A DNA stretch of 64,000 nucleotides from Flavobacterium gelidicaeli (GCF_013294005.1 NZ_JABSNK010000001.1:496001-560000); one strand, 5' to 3'. Counted from the first letter of the stretch, positions 35,122 through 44,350 are shown. The notes: generated from the sequence alone by a model not told the origin. Program-made: numbers and translations.

Positions 35122-38100
35122 CTAGCCAACTAGGTTGATTATTTTTCCAGGAACGATGATCACTTTATTAGGTGTACGTCCTTCTAATTGTTTGATTGTT
35201 CGCTCGTCTTTCATTACGATTTCTTCAATTTGCTCCTTAGTTAAATCTAGAGGCAAAGTAATTGTAAAACGCATTTTTCCGTTGAAAGAAACAGGATACT
35301 CTTTTTCAGATTCGACTAAATGTTTTGGTTCGAATGCTGGAAAAGGAACTAAAGCTATCGAACCCTCGTTTCCTAATAATGACCACAATTCCTCAGCGAT
35401 GTGCGGCGCATAAGGCGAAATCACAATAGCCAATGGCTCTAAAATAGCGCGAGAATGACAGTTTTGAGTCGATAGTTCATTCACACAAATCATAAACTGA
35501 GAAACCGAAGTATTGAAAGAGAAATTCTCAATATCGTCAGCTACTTTTTTAATGGTTTTATGCAATGTTTTCAAATTGTCTTTTGTAGGCGTTTCGTCAG
35601 TCACAATCATGTTGTGCTCATCAAAATACAAACGACACAGTTTTTTCAAGAAACCAAACACACCCGAAATACCTGCTGTATTCCAAGGTTTAGCTTGCTC
35701 TAATGGCCCTAAAAACATTTCGTACAAACGCAACGTATCTGCTCCATATTCATCACAAATAGCATCTGGTGTCACTACATTGTAATACGATTTAGACATT
35801 TTTTCAACTTCACGACCAGCAATAAATTTTGTATTTCCAGCGAAGGAAATAAATTTTGCGTTTGCAAATTCTGAGGAATATTTTGAGTCTTTAATAAATT
35901 TATCGATAAACAATTCATTCGTGCTTTCGTTAATAAATTTCAAATCAATTCTAATTGGACTGAAACTGAAAGCTACTGAGAAAGGATCACAAGAATTAAA
36001 ACTTATTTGAAAAGCTTTATTAGAGTGCTGCTCATTTAATGCTGACAATAAACTTGATAAAATAATTATAATCTCCTTTAAATCAGCAATATCCGACTCA
36101 TTGAAAGTTTGTATAATTTTATCATGATCTCCTAAATCAACTAAATTACTTTCTAAAATGTCCATTATTTGATAAACCCAATAGTTACCTATTAAAGTAT
36201 CTATCTCACCATCAACCACCTTTTTTATATTTAAAGAATTTAGCTTATCCTTTAGTTTATTATATTTTTTTAAGAAATCATATTCAATAATGGTTGCAGG
36301 AAGTTTTAATGTCATAAATTCTTCATCTGGAGTCCCTAAAAATAAGTAAGAACTTACTTCTGCTCTTAAAACAAAAGCACTAGTACCTAAGATCATTCCT
36401 TGATTAATCAATTTCTTGAATGGCTCTTCTGTTGGCGCAAAGCCTTTATCCTTTAAGAATTTATTCCAGAAACGAGCGTACAACAAGTGACCTGTTGCGT
36501 GTTCGTTTCCACCAATATATAAATCCACACTTTCCCAATAAGCCAGCGCTTCTTTGCTTGCAAATTCGTTTTCGTTATGCGCATCCATGTATCGCATCCA
36601 GTAAAATGAACTACCCGCCCAACCTGGCATAGTATTCAATTCTAGAGGAAAAATAGTCGCATTATCCACAAGATCAGTATTGACCACTTTATTTTCTGTA
36701 GTATCCCAAGCCCAAACTGTTGCATTCCCTAAAGGTGGCAAACCATCTTCTGTTGGTAAATACTTTTCTACTTCTGGCAACACAATTGGTAAATGCTGCG
36801 CATCGATCATATGTGGCAAGCCATTTACATAATACACTGGGAATGGTTCTCCCCAATATCTTTGACGAGAAAATACAGCATCACGCAAACGGTAATTGAT
36901 TTTTCCGTAGCCTTGATTTAGTTTTTCTAAAGCTTCAATTGCTTTTTTAGTCCCTTCTTTATACCCTAATCCCGTTAAGAAATCAGAATCTACTAATTTA
37001 AAACCTTCTTTTGCTCCAAAAGCAGCTTCAGAAATATCTTTATCGAAAATGTTTTTGATAGGCAACATCCCGTCTTGACCTTTGAAGAAATTAGCAAAAG
37101 CATAATCACGTTCGTCACCACAAGGAACCGCCATTACAGCACCTGTTCCATATCCTGCAAGAACATAATCCCCAATCCAAACTGGAATGGCTTCCTTAGT
37201 AAACGGATGCTCTGCATACGCACCTGTAAAAACTCCCGAGATGGTTTTTACATCAGCCATACGCTCTCTCTCAGAACGTTTAGATGTTTTAGTAATATAA
37301 GTTTCAACAGCTTCTTTTTGCTCAGGCGTAGTAATTTGAGCAACTAACTCATGCTCTGGAGCAAGCGTCATAAATGTCACTCCAAAAATTGTGTCAGGGC
37401 GCGTAGTAAAAACTGATATCCCCCTAGCCTCCGAAGGGGAAACTATCGCATTGCGCAGTTCATGCGTAATTATAGCTAGAACACTGTCAATATTATTTAA
37501 GACTTCCTTATTATTAAAACGAATAACTTTAAATCCTTTTTCACCAAGATCCTTTGTTCTCTCATCGTCTGCCTCTTTTTGATCGTTGTGAATTTCACCA
37601 TCAACTTCAACAACTAACTTTCTAGATAGACAAACAAAATCTACAATATAGTCGTCTATTAGATGTTGTTGTCTAAATTTATAATCTAGCGCTTTAGACT
37701 TCAAATGCAACCACAAGATTTTTTCTGCTTCGGTTGGGTTGTTTCTCATTTCTTTAGCTTTTTCAAGTAGTAAATGAGCATTATTACCGCCAGTCATATA
37801 ACCAGGAGTCTGCGTCGACTCCAAGTTCTCTTCCCCTTCGGGGAAGGATAGGATGGGGAACGTAACCATCGCACCAATTGATTTTCCAATCCAATTTCTT
37901 TGACTTTCTTTGATGCTTTCGCTCCAGTCAATATCGTTTAATCCTTGTAATAAACGTTCTGCATAAGCAGATATTCGCATGCTCCATTGTGTCATTTTTT
38001 TACGTACAACCGTAAAACCGCCACGTTCTGAAACTCCATTTACAATTTCGTCATTTGCTAACACAGTTCCTAAACCTGGGCACCAGTTCACTTCAGTCTC

Positions 38101-38760
38101 TGCTAAATACGTCAATCTATATTGTAACAAAATTCTCTCCTGTTGTTCTTTTGCGTAAGCATTCCATTGGTCAGCAGAAAAAATTGCAATTTCGTCATCA
38201 CACACGGCATTGACATTTGCATTTCCTTCTTTTTCGAATACTTCCTTTAGAGTAGAAATATCCTCGGCTTTATCACTGTTTTTATTATACCACGAGTTAA
38301 ACAATTGGGTAAAAATCCATTGTGTATGTTTGTAATAATCCGGGTTTGACGTTCGTACTTCTCTACTCCAATCAAATGAAAACCCAATTTTATCTAATTG
38401 CTTGCGATAACCAGCAATTTTATTTCCTTCTTTATCAAATCCTCCATCGATGTTTACACGCGTAGTATCTTCAGGACGTTGCCCTGTTTGAATAGCATAT
38501 TGCTCCGCTGGCAAACCAAAACTATCATAACCCATTGGGTGTAAAACATTAAAACCCTGATGTCTTTTATATCTCGAATACACATCTGAAGCGATGTACC
38601 CTAGCGGATGTCCTACGTGAAGTCCTGCTCCTGATGGATAAGGAAACATATCTAACACATAATGTTTGGGTTTATCTGAATTATTTGACGCAGCAAATGT
38701 TTGATTTTCTGCCCAATATTTTTGCCATTTGGCTTCTATTTCGTTCGGATTGTATTTCAT
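35122..38760 (-). CDS. leuS: Leucyl-tRNA synthetase with two large in-frame insertions
   Basis: 1212 codons in one open frame; E. coli LeuRS has 860 residues and, from memory, flavobacterial ones about 940. Core features are intact: HVGH (48-51), zinc/insertion region WCPGLGTVLANDE, editing-domain TTRPDTIFG (from about 451), GYGTGAVMAVPCGDERDYAF, KMSKS (987-991), and anticodon and C-terminal domains ending PGKIINLVG. Insertion 1 (about 302-447) splits the start of the editing (CP1) domain and encodes a DUF559 nuclease-like domain. Insertion 2 (about 802-975), just before KMSKS, is roughly 100 residues longer than I expect for the family and has no recognised motif. It charges tRNA-Leu, so the gene is presumably essential and the insertions tolerated. 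Confidence 0.95.
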   Translation of the reverse strand: MKYNPNEIEAKWQKYWAENQTFAASNNSDKPKHYVLDMFPYPSGAGLHVGHPLGYIASDVYSRYKRHQGFNVLHPMGYDSFGLPAEQYAIQTGQRPEDTTRVNIDGGFDKEGNKIAGYRKQLDKIGFSFDWSREVRTSNPDYYKHTQWIFTQLFNSWYNKNSDKAEDISTLKEVFEKEGNANVNAVCDDEIAIFSADQWNAYAKEQQERILLQYRLTYLAETEVNWCPGLGTVLANDEIVNGVSERGGFTVVRKKMTQWSMRISAYAERLLQGLNDIDWSESIKESQRNWIGKSIGAMVTFPILSFPEGEENLESTQTPGYMTGGNNAHLLLEKAKEMRNNPTEAEKILWLHLKSKALDYKFRQQHLIDDYIVDFVCLSRKLVVEVDGEIHNDQKEADDERTKDLGEKGFKVIRFNNKEVLNNIDSVLAIITHELRNAIVSPSEARGISVFTTRPDTIFGVTFMTLAPEHELVAQITTPEQKEAVETYITKTSKRSERERMADVKTISGVFTGAYAEHPFTKEAIPVWIGDYVLAGYGTGAVMAVPCGDERDYAFANFFKGQDGMLPIKNIFDKDISEAAFGAKEGFKLVDSDFLTGLGYKEGTKKAIEALEKLNQGYGKINYRLRDAVFSRQRYWGEPFPVYYVNGLPHMIDAQHLPIVLPEVEKYLPTEDGLPPLGNATVWAWDTTENKVVNTDLVDNATIFPLELNTMPGWAGSSFYWMRYMDAHNENEFASKEALAYWESVDLYIGGNEHATGHLLYARFWNKFLKDKGFAPTEEPFKKLINQGMILGTSAFVLRAEVSSYLFLGTPDEEFMTLKLPATIIEYDFLKKYNKLKDKLNSLNIKKVVDGEIDTLIGNYWVYQIMDILESNLVDLGDHDKIIQTFNESDIADLKEIIIILSSLLSALNEQHSNKAFQISFNSCDPFSVAFSFSPIRIDLKFINESTNELFIDKFIKDSKYSSEFANAKFISFAGNTKFIAGREVEKMSKSYYNVVTPDAICDEYGADTLRLYEMFLGPLEQAKPWNTAGISGVFGFLKKLCRLYFDEHNMIVTDETPTKDNLKTLHKTIKKVADDIENFSFNTSVSQFMICVNELSTQNCHSRAILEPLAIVISPYAPHIAEELWSLLGNEGSIALVPFPAFEPKHLVESEKEYPVSFNGKMRFTITLPLDLTKEQIEEIVMKDERTIKQLEGRTPNKVIIVPGKIINLVG
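37420..37857 (-). mobile_element. DUF559 (Vsr-like) nuclease element inserted in frame in leuS
   Basis: About 438 bp, 146 codons, between MVTF (298-301) and ISVF (448-451) of LeuRS. The termini are imperfect inverted repeats: TCCCCCTAGCCTCCGAAGG at the 37419 side and, on the other strand at the far end, TCCCCATCCTATCCTTCCCC followed by GAAGGGGAA. Inside, residues 330-434 match the DUF559 pattern: NNPTEAEKILWLHLKSK, FRQQHLIDDYIVDFV (D374), VVEVDGEIH (E385, D387), ERTKDLGEKGFKVIRFNN. All PD-(D/E)xK-type acidic residues are kept and a methionine at 322 could serve as an internal start. Confidence 0.82.
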
Positions 38761-38763
38761 TAT

Positions 38764-38803
38764 AAAGTTTCAAAGTTGCAAAGTTGCAAAGTTTCTAAAG
38801 TTT
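38764..38803. repeat. Octamer tandem repeat upstream of leuS
   Basis: Runs of CAAAGTTG with small variations (AAAGTTTC, AAAGTTGC, AAAGTTGC, AAAGTTTC) directly before the leuS start. A related stretch is at 58937-58964 after asnS. Confidence 0.6.
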
Positions 38804-38923
38804 TTTTCTTAACGTATTCAAGCGCCAAATTTACGTTTATTGTACGAAAGTTAAAACTTTGGGCGTTATTAACTTTAAATAAAGAAATTCTTTATTATTT
38901 TTACCCCATAATTAAAGTAAACT

Positions 38924-39799
38924 ATGAGTTCTTCATTTGATAAATTTCAAAAACGCCGACTAATTTCTTCTTATTTTTCAGTAGTACTAAGTGTATTCTT
39001 AGTTTTATTTCTATTGGGAATACTAGGACTTTTTATTATCAATTCTAAAAAACTAGCTGACGATTTTAAAGAAAAAATTGCCATGACGGTATTTTTTAAA
39101 AATGAGGCTAACGATAGTATCCTGAAATCTTTTGGCACCGAATTAAAAACTGCTCCGTATGCAAGAAAGACTGTTTACGTAACTAAAGAGCAAGCTGCTA
39201 AACAACATACTGATATTATTGGCGAAGATTTCATGACCTTTTTAGGAGAAAATCCACTTCAAAATTCTTTTGACATTCACTTAAAAGCTGATTATGTAGA
39301 GAAAGATAGTATTTCTAAAATTGAAATGCGCTTGCGCGAAAACCCTATGATTTCAGACATTGTTTATGACAAACAACTAGTAAACCTTGTTAATGATAAC
39401 ATCAAAAAAGTAAGTATGTGGATTTTAGTAATAAGCGGTTTCTTGACTTTTATTGCTGTTTTATTAATCAATAGTTCTTTAAGGCTATCCATTCACTCTA
39501 ATAGATTTATTATAAAAACCATGCAAATGGTAGGTGCTACAAAATCTTTTATTAGAAAACCATTTGTAATGCGCAGCATAAGACTAGGAATGCTAGGTGC
39601 TGTATTAGCGATTATCGCTCTTATAGGGGTATTATTTTATGTAGAAACTAAATTCCCTGATTTAGGAATATTAGACAATAAGGCATTTATAGCCATTATA
39701 TTAGCAGGCGTTTTTGGGGCAGGAATTTTGATTACTTGGTTGAGTACACACTTTGCTACCCAACGTTTCTTGAATTTAAGAACAGACGACCTTTATTAA
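38924..39799 (+). CDS. ftsX: Cell division protein FtsX
   Basis: 291 residues with the FtsX plan: cytoplasmic N-terminus, TM1 (about 22-42), an extracytoplasmic domain (about 43-165; KIAMTVFFKNEAND, NPLQNSFDIHLKADYV), then three TMs (about 168-188, 220-240, 258-278). FtsX forms an ABC-type complex with FtsE and transmits a signal across the membrane to peptidoglycan hydrolases at the division site. ftsE is not adjacent. It heads an ftsX-DUF3098-uppP-truB row typical of Bacteroidetes. Confidence 0.92.
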   Translation: MSSSFDKFQKRRLISSYFSVVLSVFLVLFLLGILGLFIINSKKLADDFKEKIAMTVFFKNEANDSILKSFGTELKTAPYARKTVYVTKEQAAKQHTDIIGEDFMTFLGENPLQNSFDIHLKADYVEKDSISKIEMRLRENPMISDIVYDKQLVNLVNDNIKKVSMWILVISGFLTFIAVLLINSSLRLSIHSNRFIIKTMQMVGATKSFIRKPFVMRSIRLGMLGAVLAIIALIGVLFYVETKFPDLGILDNKAFIAIILAGVFGAGILITWLSTHFATQRFLNLRTDDLY

Positions 39800-39854
39800 T
39801 TATTAGAGTACAGCATACCAATTTTTGACATTAGATTTTAAAAACACAGCATAA

Positions 39855-40094
39855 ATGGAAAATAAAGAAAAAACACAGCAATTTCTTTTTGAAAATATTA
39901 ATTATAAAATTCTACTTATAGGAATTGGGGTGATTATTCTAGGCTTTATATTAATGTCTGGTGGAGGAAGCGATGATCCAAATGTTTTTAACGACGACAT
40001 TTTCAACTTTAGAAGGATTCGCTTAGCACCTACAACCGTTTTAATTGGTTTTGGAATCACTATTTACGCTATATTAAAAAATCCAAAGAAATAG
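39855..40094 (+). CDS. DUF3098 small membrane protein
   Basis: 79 residues with two membrane segments (about 17-35 and 58-74) joined by a short loop containing GGGSDDPNVFND. This is the Bacteroidetes DUF3098 family, found between ftsX and uppP. Gaps to its neighbours are 55 and 54 nt, so co-transcription is likely. A role beside cell-division or cell-wall genes is suggested only by this conserved position. Confidence 0.85.
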   Translation: MENKEKTQQFLFENINYKILLIGIGVIILGFILMSGGGSDDPNVFNDDIFNFRRIRLAPTTVLIGFGITIYAILKNPKK

Positions 40095-40148
40095 TTTGTA
40101 GCATTCAGCCATCTGAAACTAAAACCTACAATCTAAAATAAAACATAA

Positions 40149-40967
40149 ATGAATACATTACAAGCTATTATTATAGCGATAATTGAAGGACTGACTGAAT
40201 ATTTGCCCATTTCTTCTACTGCCCATATGGGTTTTACAGCTTCTCTTTTAGGAATGGAAGAAAGTGAGTTTTTGAAAATGTTTCAAGTTTCCATACAGTT
40301 TGGAGCCATTTTATCCATAGTAGTATTGTATTGGAAAAAATTCTTTGATTTCACTAATTTGAATATTTATATAAAATTAGTTTGCGCTGTAATCCCAGCT
40401 TTAGTTTTAGGGTATCTTTTTGATGATAAAATTGAGGCCGTTTTAGGAAATCAAATTGCAATTTCTTCGGTTCTCGTTTTAGGTGGAATTGTGCTTTTAT
40501 TTGTAGATAACTGGTTTAAAAACCCTGTAATTCTCGATGAAAAGGACATTACGGTGAAAAAAGCAGTAATTATTGGTTTTTGGCAATGTCTTGCTATGAT
40601 GCCTGGAACTTCTCGCTCTGCAGCTTCAATCATAGGCGGTATGACGCAAGGATTGAGTAGAAGAGCATCGGCTGAGTTTTCATTCTTTTTAGCCGTTCCT
40701 ACAATGTTAGCTGTAACTGTATACTCGGTTTTTGTTAAGACTTGGGGAAAAGGCACCAGTACTGAAATGAAAGGTTACGAAATGATCTTACAAGATGACA
40801 ACCATATTCAACTGTTTATTCTTGGTAATGTTATCGCTTTTGTTGTTGCACTAATTGCTGTTAAAACATTCATCAACGTACTTACAAAATACGGATTCAA
40901 ATTTTGGGGTTGGTACCGAATTATAATAGGAGTAGGATTATTGATTTACTTTTACACCTCAAAATAA
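40149..40967 (+). CDS. uppP: Undecaprenyl-diphosphatase UppP
   Basis: 272 residues with about eight membrane segments. Signature motifs EGLTEYLPISSTAHM (13-27) and PGTSRSAASIIGGMTQG (about 152-168) hold the catalytic glutamates and arginine of the BacA/UppP family. It dephosphorylates undecaprenyl pyrophosphate to recycle the peptidoglycan and glycan carrier lipid, and family members confer bacitracin tolerance. The stop codon overlaps the truB start by one base. Confidence 0.96.
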   Translation: MNTLQAIIIAIIEGLTEYLPISSTAHMGFTASLLGMEESEFLKMFQVSIQFGAILSIVVLYWKKFFDFTNLNIYIKLVCAVIPALVLGYLFDDKIEAVLGNQIAISSVLVLGGIVLLFVDNWFKNPVILDEKDITVKKAVIIGFWQCLAMMPGTSRSAASIIGGMTQGLSRRASAEFSFFLAVPTMLAVTVYSVFVKTWGKGTSTEMKGYEMILQDDNHIQLFILGNVIAFVVALIAVKTFINVLTKYGFKFWGWYRIIIGVGLLIYFYTSK

Positions 40968-41671
40968 TGGAAAAACTAACTCCCGAAGACTACTTAAACG
41001 GACAAATATTATTAATTGACAAACCCTTGAAATGGAGTTCCTTTCAAGCGGTTAATAAATTAAAATATGCGCTAATCAATAAACTAGGTCTTCCTAAAAA
41101 GTTCAAAATAGGTCACGCGGGAACGCTAGACCCTTTAGCGACAGGTTTATTATTAGTTTGCACCGGAAAATTCACTAAAAGAATATCAGAGCTTCAAGGG
41201 CAAGCCAAAGAATATACAGGCACTTTTTTTATTGGAGCAACGACTCCTTCGTACGACTTAGAAACTGAGGTGGATGAAACTTTTTCAACAGCGCATATAG
41301 ACGACGCTTTAATTCATGAAACGGTAAAACAATTTCTTGGAGAAATAGACCAAAAACCACCCATTTATTCCGCTATAAAAAAAGATGGTGTGCGCTTATA
41401 CGAGCATGCCCGTGCTGGAGAAACTGTAGCGATTGCTTTTAGAAAAACAACCATTCACGAATTTGAAATTACACGAATTGCATTGCCTGAAATTGACTTT
41501 AGAGTGGTCTGTAGTAAAGGAACATACATTAGATCGTTAGCGTATGATTTTGGTAAAGCCATGCAATCAGGTTCACACCTTACCGCTTTGAGGAGAACAA
41601 AAATTGGCGATTATAATGTTATTGATGCCCAAGATGTTATTTTGTTTGAAGAAAAGCTAGAAATAAACTAG
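40967..41671 (+). CDS. truB: tRNA pseudouridine(55) synthase TruB
   Basis: 234 residues from the ATG at 40967, which overlaps the uppP stop by one base (TAATG). The frame extends 21 codons upstream, but that part lies inside uppP, and MEKLTPEDYLNGQILLIDKP is the family start. Seen: WSSFQAVNKLKYAL, GHAGTLDPLATGLLLV with the catalytic aspartate, TGTFFIGATTPSYDLETE, QKPPIYSAIKKDGVRLYEHAR (split), and CSKGTYIRSLAYDFG. It converts U55 in tRNA T-loops to pseudouridine. A terminator follows within 11 nt. Confidence 0.96.
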   Translation: MEKLTPEDYLNGQILLIDKPLKWSSFQAVNKLKYALINKLGLPKKFKIGHAGTLDPLATGLLLVCTGKFTKRISELQGQAKEYTGTFFIGATTPSYDLETEVDETFSTAHIDDALIHETVKQFLGEIDQKPPIYSAIKKDGVRLYEHARAGETVAIAFRKTTIHEFEITRIALPEIDFRVVCSKGTYIRSLAYDFGKAMQSGSHLTALRRTKIGDYNVIDAQDVILFEEKLEIN

Positions 41672-41681
41672 CTTAAAAACA

Positions 41682-41727
41682 AAACACATGACAAATACAT
41701 TATAGTATTTCTCATGTGTTTCTTTTT
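41682..41727 (+). terminator. Terminator after truB
   Basis: AAACACATGA (41682-41691) and TCATGTGTTT (41712-41721) pair perfectly over 10 bp and are followed by CTTTTTAAATT. Confidence 0.8.
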
Positions 41728-41785
41728 AAATTAGAGTACTTAAACTCCAAATTTATCATTTGCAATTGGTCATGAAGCTTGCTCA

Positions 41786-41863
41786 TTAATAATGAATTGA
41801 TCTATGTCCTCCAAATAGCAAATTAGATAAATAATCGTAAAATTTTTCAAATAGCTTTCTCAT
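41786..41863 (-). CDS. Possible 25-residue microprotein
   Basis: An ATG at 41863 opens a 25-codon frame to TAA at 41786, encoding an amphipathic peptide that starts MRKLFEKFYDYLSN and ends LLFGGHRSIHY. It lies in a 356-base gap with no other gene. About 30 nt upstream on the minus strand TAACATTG differs in one base from TAnnTTTG. No family is recognised. The length gives little statistical support, so this is only a candidate; conservation across relatives would decide. Confidence 0.35.
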   Translation of the reverse strand: MRKLFEKFYDYLSNLLFGGHRSIHY

Positions 41864-42027
41864 AATGATGTTTTTTAATTGTTAAACAATGTTATTGAAC
41901 AGTAATAAAAAAAAGTAAATCAAATAGTAGATTTGGTTTGCTTTTACTAAAGTACAACTTTTTTACTAAAAAAACTAATGAATAAGCACGTAATTAATTG
42001 ATTTTAAGAAAATTATAACAAATAAAC

Positions 42028-42645
42028 TTAATCGATGTCCTTATCAATATCAATCATCATGTCAATTAACTCTAATTGCGTAGTCATACCTTTATCGTGT
42101 AAATACCATAATTGCAGCGCTGTTTTAGCCTCTTCATCAACTACACCATGTTGCTTTTTATAATCAATAATCAAGTCTGATGCTCCTTTAGGTCTTGGTC
42201 CCCAATGCGCTAATGCACCGCTAGTTTCTTTGTGTATGACAATTAATTTCGGAATCGATTTTGATTTATTGGTTAAAAACAATTTCATTAATTCGTCATT
42301 CTCGTCACGTAAAACCACACGCATTTCGATTTTATCCCCTGAAGCTAGCACCATTTTATTAAATACTGGTAGTAATTGCGCCGCGTCACCACACCAACCT
42401 TCAGAGATAACCAACCATATATATTCTCCTTTTAATCCTATTAATCTTGTGGTAATTTCTTCAGGAACCGCAATAGTTTTATCTAAACGCTTCATGCGAG
42501 TATCATTTAAGACACTATAATGAGTTAATTCTTCAGATTGAACAGCTCCAGTAGATTTTTGATCCAATAATAAATCAGAAACTATTTTTCTATATTCTAA
42601 ATAAGAGTGGCTATTAAATAATGCTTTCGCTATTGAAATTTTCAT
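42028..42645 (-). CDS. Thioredoxin-fold protein with WCGDAAQ motif
   Basis: 205 residues from ATG 42645; the frame is open ten codons further up, but MKISIAKALFNSHSYLEYRK is the likely start. The fold is thioredoxin-like, with WLVISEGWCGDAAQLLPVFNKM in the first strand-helix unit. The position of the usual C-x-x-C is C-G-D-A, so only one active-site cysteine is present and dithiol oxidoreductase activity is doubtful. No signal peptide, so cytoplasmic. It is a monocistronic gene. Proteins with this WCGDA form are common in Bacteroidetes and Firmicutes and lack a known role. Confidence 0.82.
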   Translation of the reverse strand: MKISIAKALFNSHSYLEYRKIVSDLLLDQKSTGAVQSEELTHYSVLNDTRMKRLDKTIAVPEEITTRLIGLKGEYIWLVISEGWCGDAAQLLPVFNKMVLASGDKIEMRVVLRDENDELMKLFLTNKSKSIPKLIVIHKETSGALAHWGPRPKGASDLIIDYKKQHGVVDEEAKTALQLWYLHDKGMTTQLELIDMMIDIDKDID

Positions 42646-42755
42646 AATTGATGCTTTTTGAAGTAAAGTTACCAAAATTTAATTAGTACAAAGAAGATAA
42701 ATATCATATTTAAATAAGTAAAAATTGTAATTTTATATCCTACAAAAAAAGAAAA

Positions 42756-43535
42756 ATGAATTTACATACCAATTCGATTGGCTTGGTCCTTTCTGGAGGT
42801 GGATCAAAAGGATTAGCCCATGCAGGAGCTATTAAATTTTTAGAAGAAAAAAATATTCAACCCACTCGAATCGCCGGAACAAGTGCAGGTTCAATTGTAG
42901 GAGCATTATACGCATGGGGCAAGACTCCTGAAGAAATTTTAGATTTTTTCAAATCAATTTACTTATTCCATTGGCGCCACTTAACTTTTAAAAAAGCAGG
43001 TTTCATTGATTCAGAATCTTTTAAAATAGATTTTCATACCATTTTTAAAGACGCCACGATTGCAGACATGAAAATCCCAATCCAGATTACAGCCACAGAT
43101 ATGGTAAAAGGAAGACTGAAAATTTTTGAACCAGAAACAAAAATAATTGATGCTATTTTAGCCTCGTCTGCTTTTCCTGGAATAATATCCCCCTACTTAA
43201 TTAAAGGAGAACCTTATAGCGATGGAGGTATTTTAAATCATTTTCCTACTGATATACTACAAGGACAATGCGATACCATAATAGGTATTTATGTAAGTCC
43301 AATTCAAAAAATAGAAGCCAAGGATTTAAAATCAATCCGTTCAGTAACAACAAGAGCATTTGATATTCTTTCGGCCAATTCGAATATTCAAAAATTCAAT
43401 ATTTGCGATTGGGTTATAGAACCCGAAGAGTTGAGTTTACATAGCACCTTTGAAATGAATAAATCAAAGATGGATATAATATTCAACATTGGTTATGAAG
43501 CAGCAAAAAGCTCCTATGAGAAACTAAATTTATAA
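42756..43535 (+). CDS. Patatin-like phospholipase
   Basis: 259 residues. Oxyanion hole [14 protein letters not shown] (13-26), nucleophile elbow [10 protein letters not shown] with S43, and the dyad aspartate in [11 protein letters not shown]. This is the RssA/YchK-like cytoplasmic branch of patatin lipases; no signal peptide or barrel is attached. It hydrolyses acyl esters of phospholipids or related lipids; the natural substrate is unknown. It lies 68 nt upstream of pyrH, which has its own -7 element. Confidence 0.92.
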   Translation: MNLHTNSIGLVLSGGGSKGLAHAGAIKFLEEKNIQPTRIAGTSAGSIVGALYAWGKTPEEILDFFKSIYLFHWRHLTFKKAGFIDSESFKIDFHTIFKDATIADMKIPIQITATDMVKGRLKIFEPETKIIDAILASSAFPGIISPYLIKGEPYSDGGILNHFPTDILQGQCDTIIGIYVSPIQKIEAKDLKSIRSVTTRAFDILSANSNIQKFNICDWVIEPEELSLHSTFEMNKSKMDIIFNIGYEAAKSSYEKLNL

Positions 43536-43573
43536 AATTTAAGTCTCTCTATTTCAAAAAAAAAGAATATCAC

Positions 43574-43581
43574 TATATTTG
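43574..43581 (+). promoter_or_regulatory. -7 element of pyrH-frr
   Basis: TATATTTG, exact TAnnTTTG, 22 nt before the pyrH ATG. Confidence 0.5.
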
Positions 43582-43603
43582 CACCAAACAACTCAACAAA
43601 GAC

Positions 43604-44311
43604 ATGAAATATAAAAGAATTCTTCTAAAATTAAGTGGCGAAGCATTAATGGGAGAGAGACAATACGGAATTGATCCTGTAAGATTAGCTGAATATGCCG
43701 AAGAAATCAAACAAATTCACGACAAAGGTGTAGAAATCGCTATTGTTATAGGTGGAGGAAATATTTTTAGAGGTGTTGCTGGTGCTAGTAACGGCATGGA
43801 TAGAGTTCAAGGAGATTACATGGGAATGCTTGCCACTATTATTAATGGTATGGCTTTACAAGGTGCTCTTGAGGATAAAGGGATGTTAACTAGGTTACAA
43901 ACGGCTTTAAAAATTGAAGCTATTGCTGAGCCTTATATAAAAAGAAGAGCAGTTCGTCACCTTGAAAAAGGAAGAATTGTAATTTTTGGTGCAGGAACAG
44001 GAAACCCATATTTCACAACAGATACCGCTGCGGTTTTACGTGGTGTAGAAATAAATGCTGATGTAATCCTTAAAGGAACAAGAGTAGATGGTGTTTATGA
44101 CTCTGATCCTGAGAAAAATGCTGAAGCTTTAAAATTTGATACTATCTCATTTGAAGATGTACTTAAAAAAGGACTAAATGTAATGGATACTACTGCTTTT
44201 ACATTAAGTCAGGAAAATAAACTTCCAATTGTAATTTTTGACATGAATAAAAAAGGAAACTTGGAGAAAATATGTGCAGGAGACAATATAGGAACTGTAG
44301 TAAATATTTAA
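43604..44311 (+). CDS. pyrH: UMP kinase
   Basis: 235 residues, normal length for the hexameric bacterial UMP kinase of the amino acid kinase family. Seen: [11 protein letters not shown] (about 6-16), [11 protein letters not shown], the [20 protein letters not shown] helix, [19 protein letters not shown] with the TDTAA sugar-binding part, and [15 protein letters not shown]. It makes UDP from UMP in the cytoplasm. frr follows after 39 nt, the usual pyrH-frr pair; both transcripts end at the terminator at 44937. Confidence 0.98.
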   Translation: MKYKRILLKLSGEALMGERQYGIDPVRLAEYAEEIKQIHDKGVEIAIVIGGGNIFRGVAGASNGMDRVQGDYMGMLATIINGMALQGALEDKGMLTRLQTALKIEAIAEPYIKRRAVRHLEKGRIVIFGAGTGNPYFTTDTAAVLRGVEINADVILKGTRVDGVYDSDPEKNAEALKFDTISFEDVLKKGLNVMDTTAFTLSQENKLPIVIFDMNKKGNLEKICAGDNIGTVVNI

Positions 44312-44350
44312 TCTCCATTATTAAGAAGGAGAAAACTAAAAAAAACAACA

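Noticed and set aside
37420..37857. Intein in leuS
   Set aside because: No cysteine/serine at the left junction and no histidine-asparagine at the right junction; the flanks are inverted repeats, not splicing blocks.
35122..38760. leuS as two or three broken genes or a frameshift artefact
   Set aside because: The frame is continuous for 1212 codons and all LeuRS motifs occur in order on both sides of both insertions, so it is one gene with in-frame inserts.
40904..41671. Longer start of truB at 40904
   Set aside because: The extra part lies wholly inside uppP in another frame; ATG 40967 forms a TAATG overlap and matches the family start.
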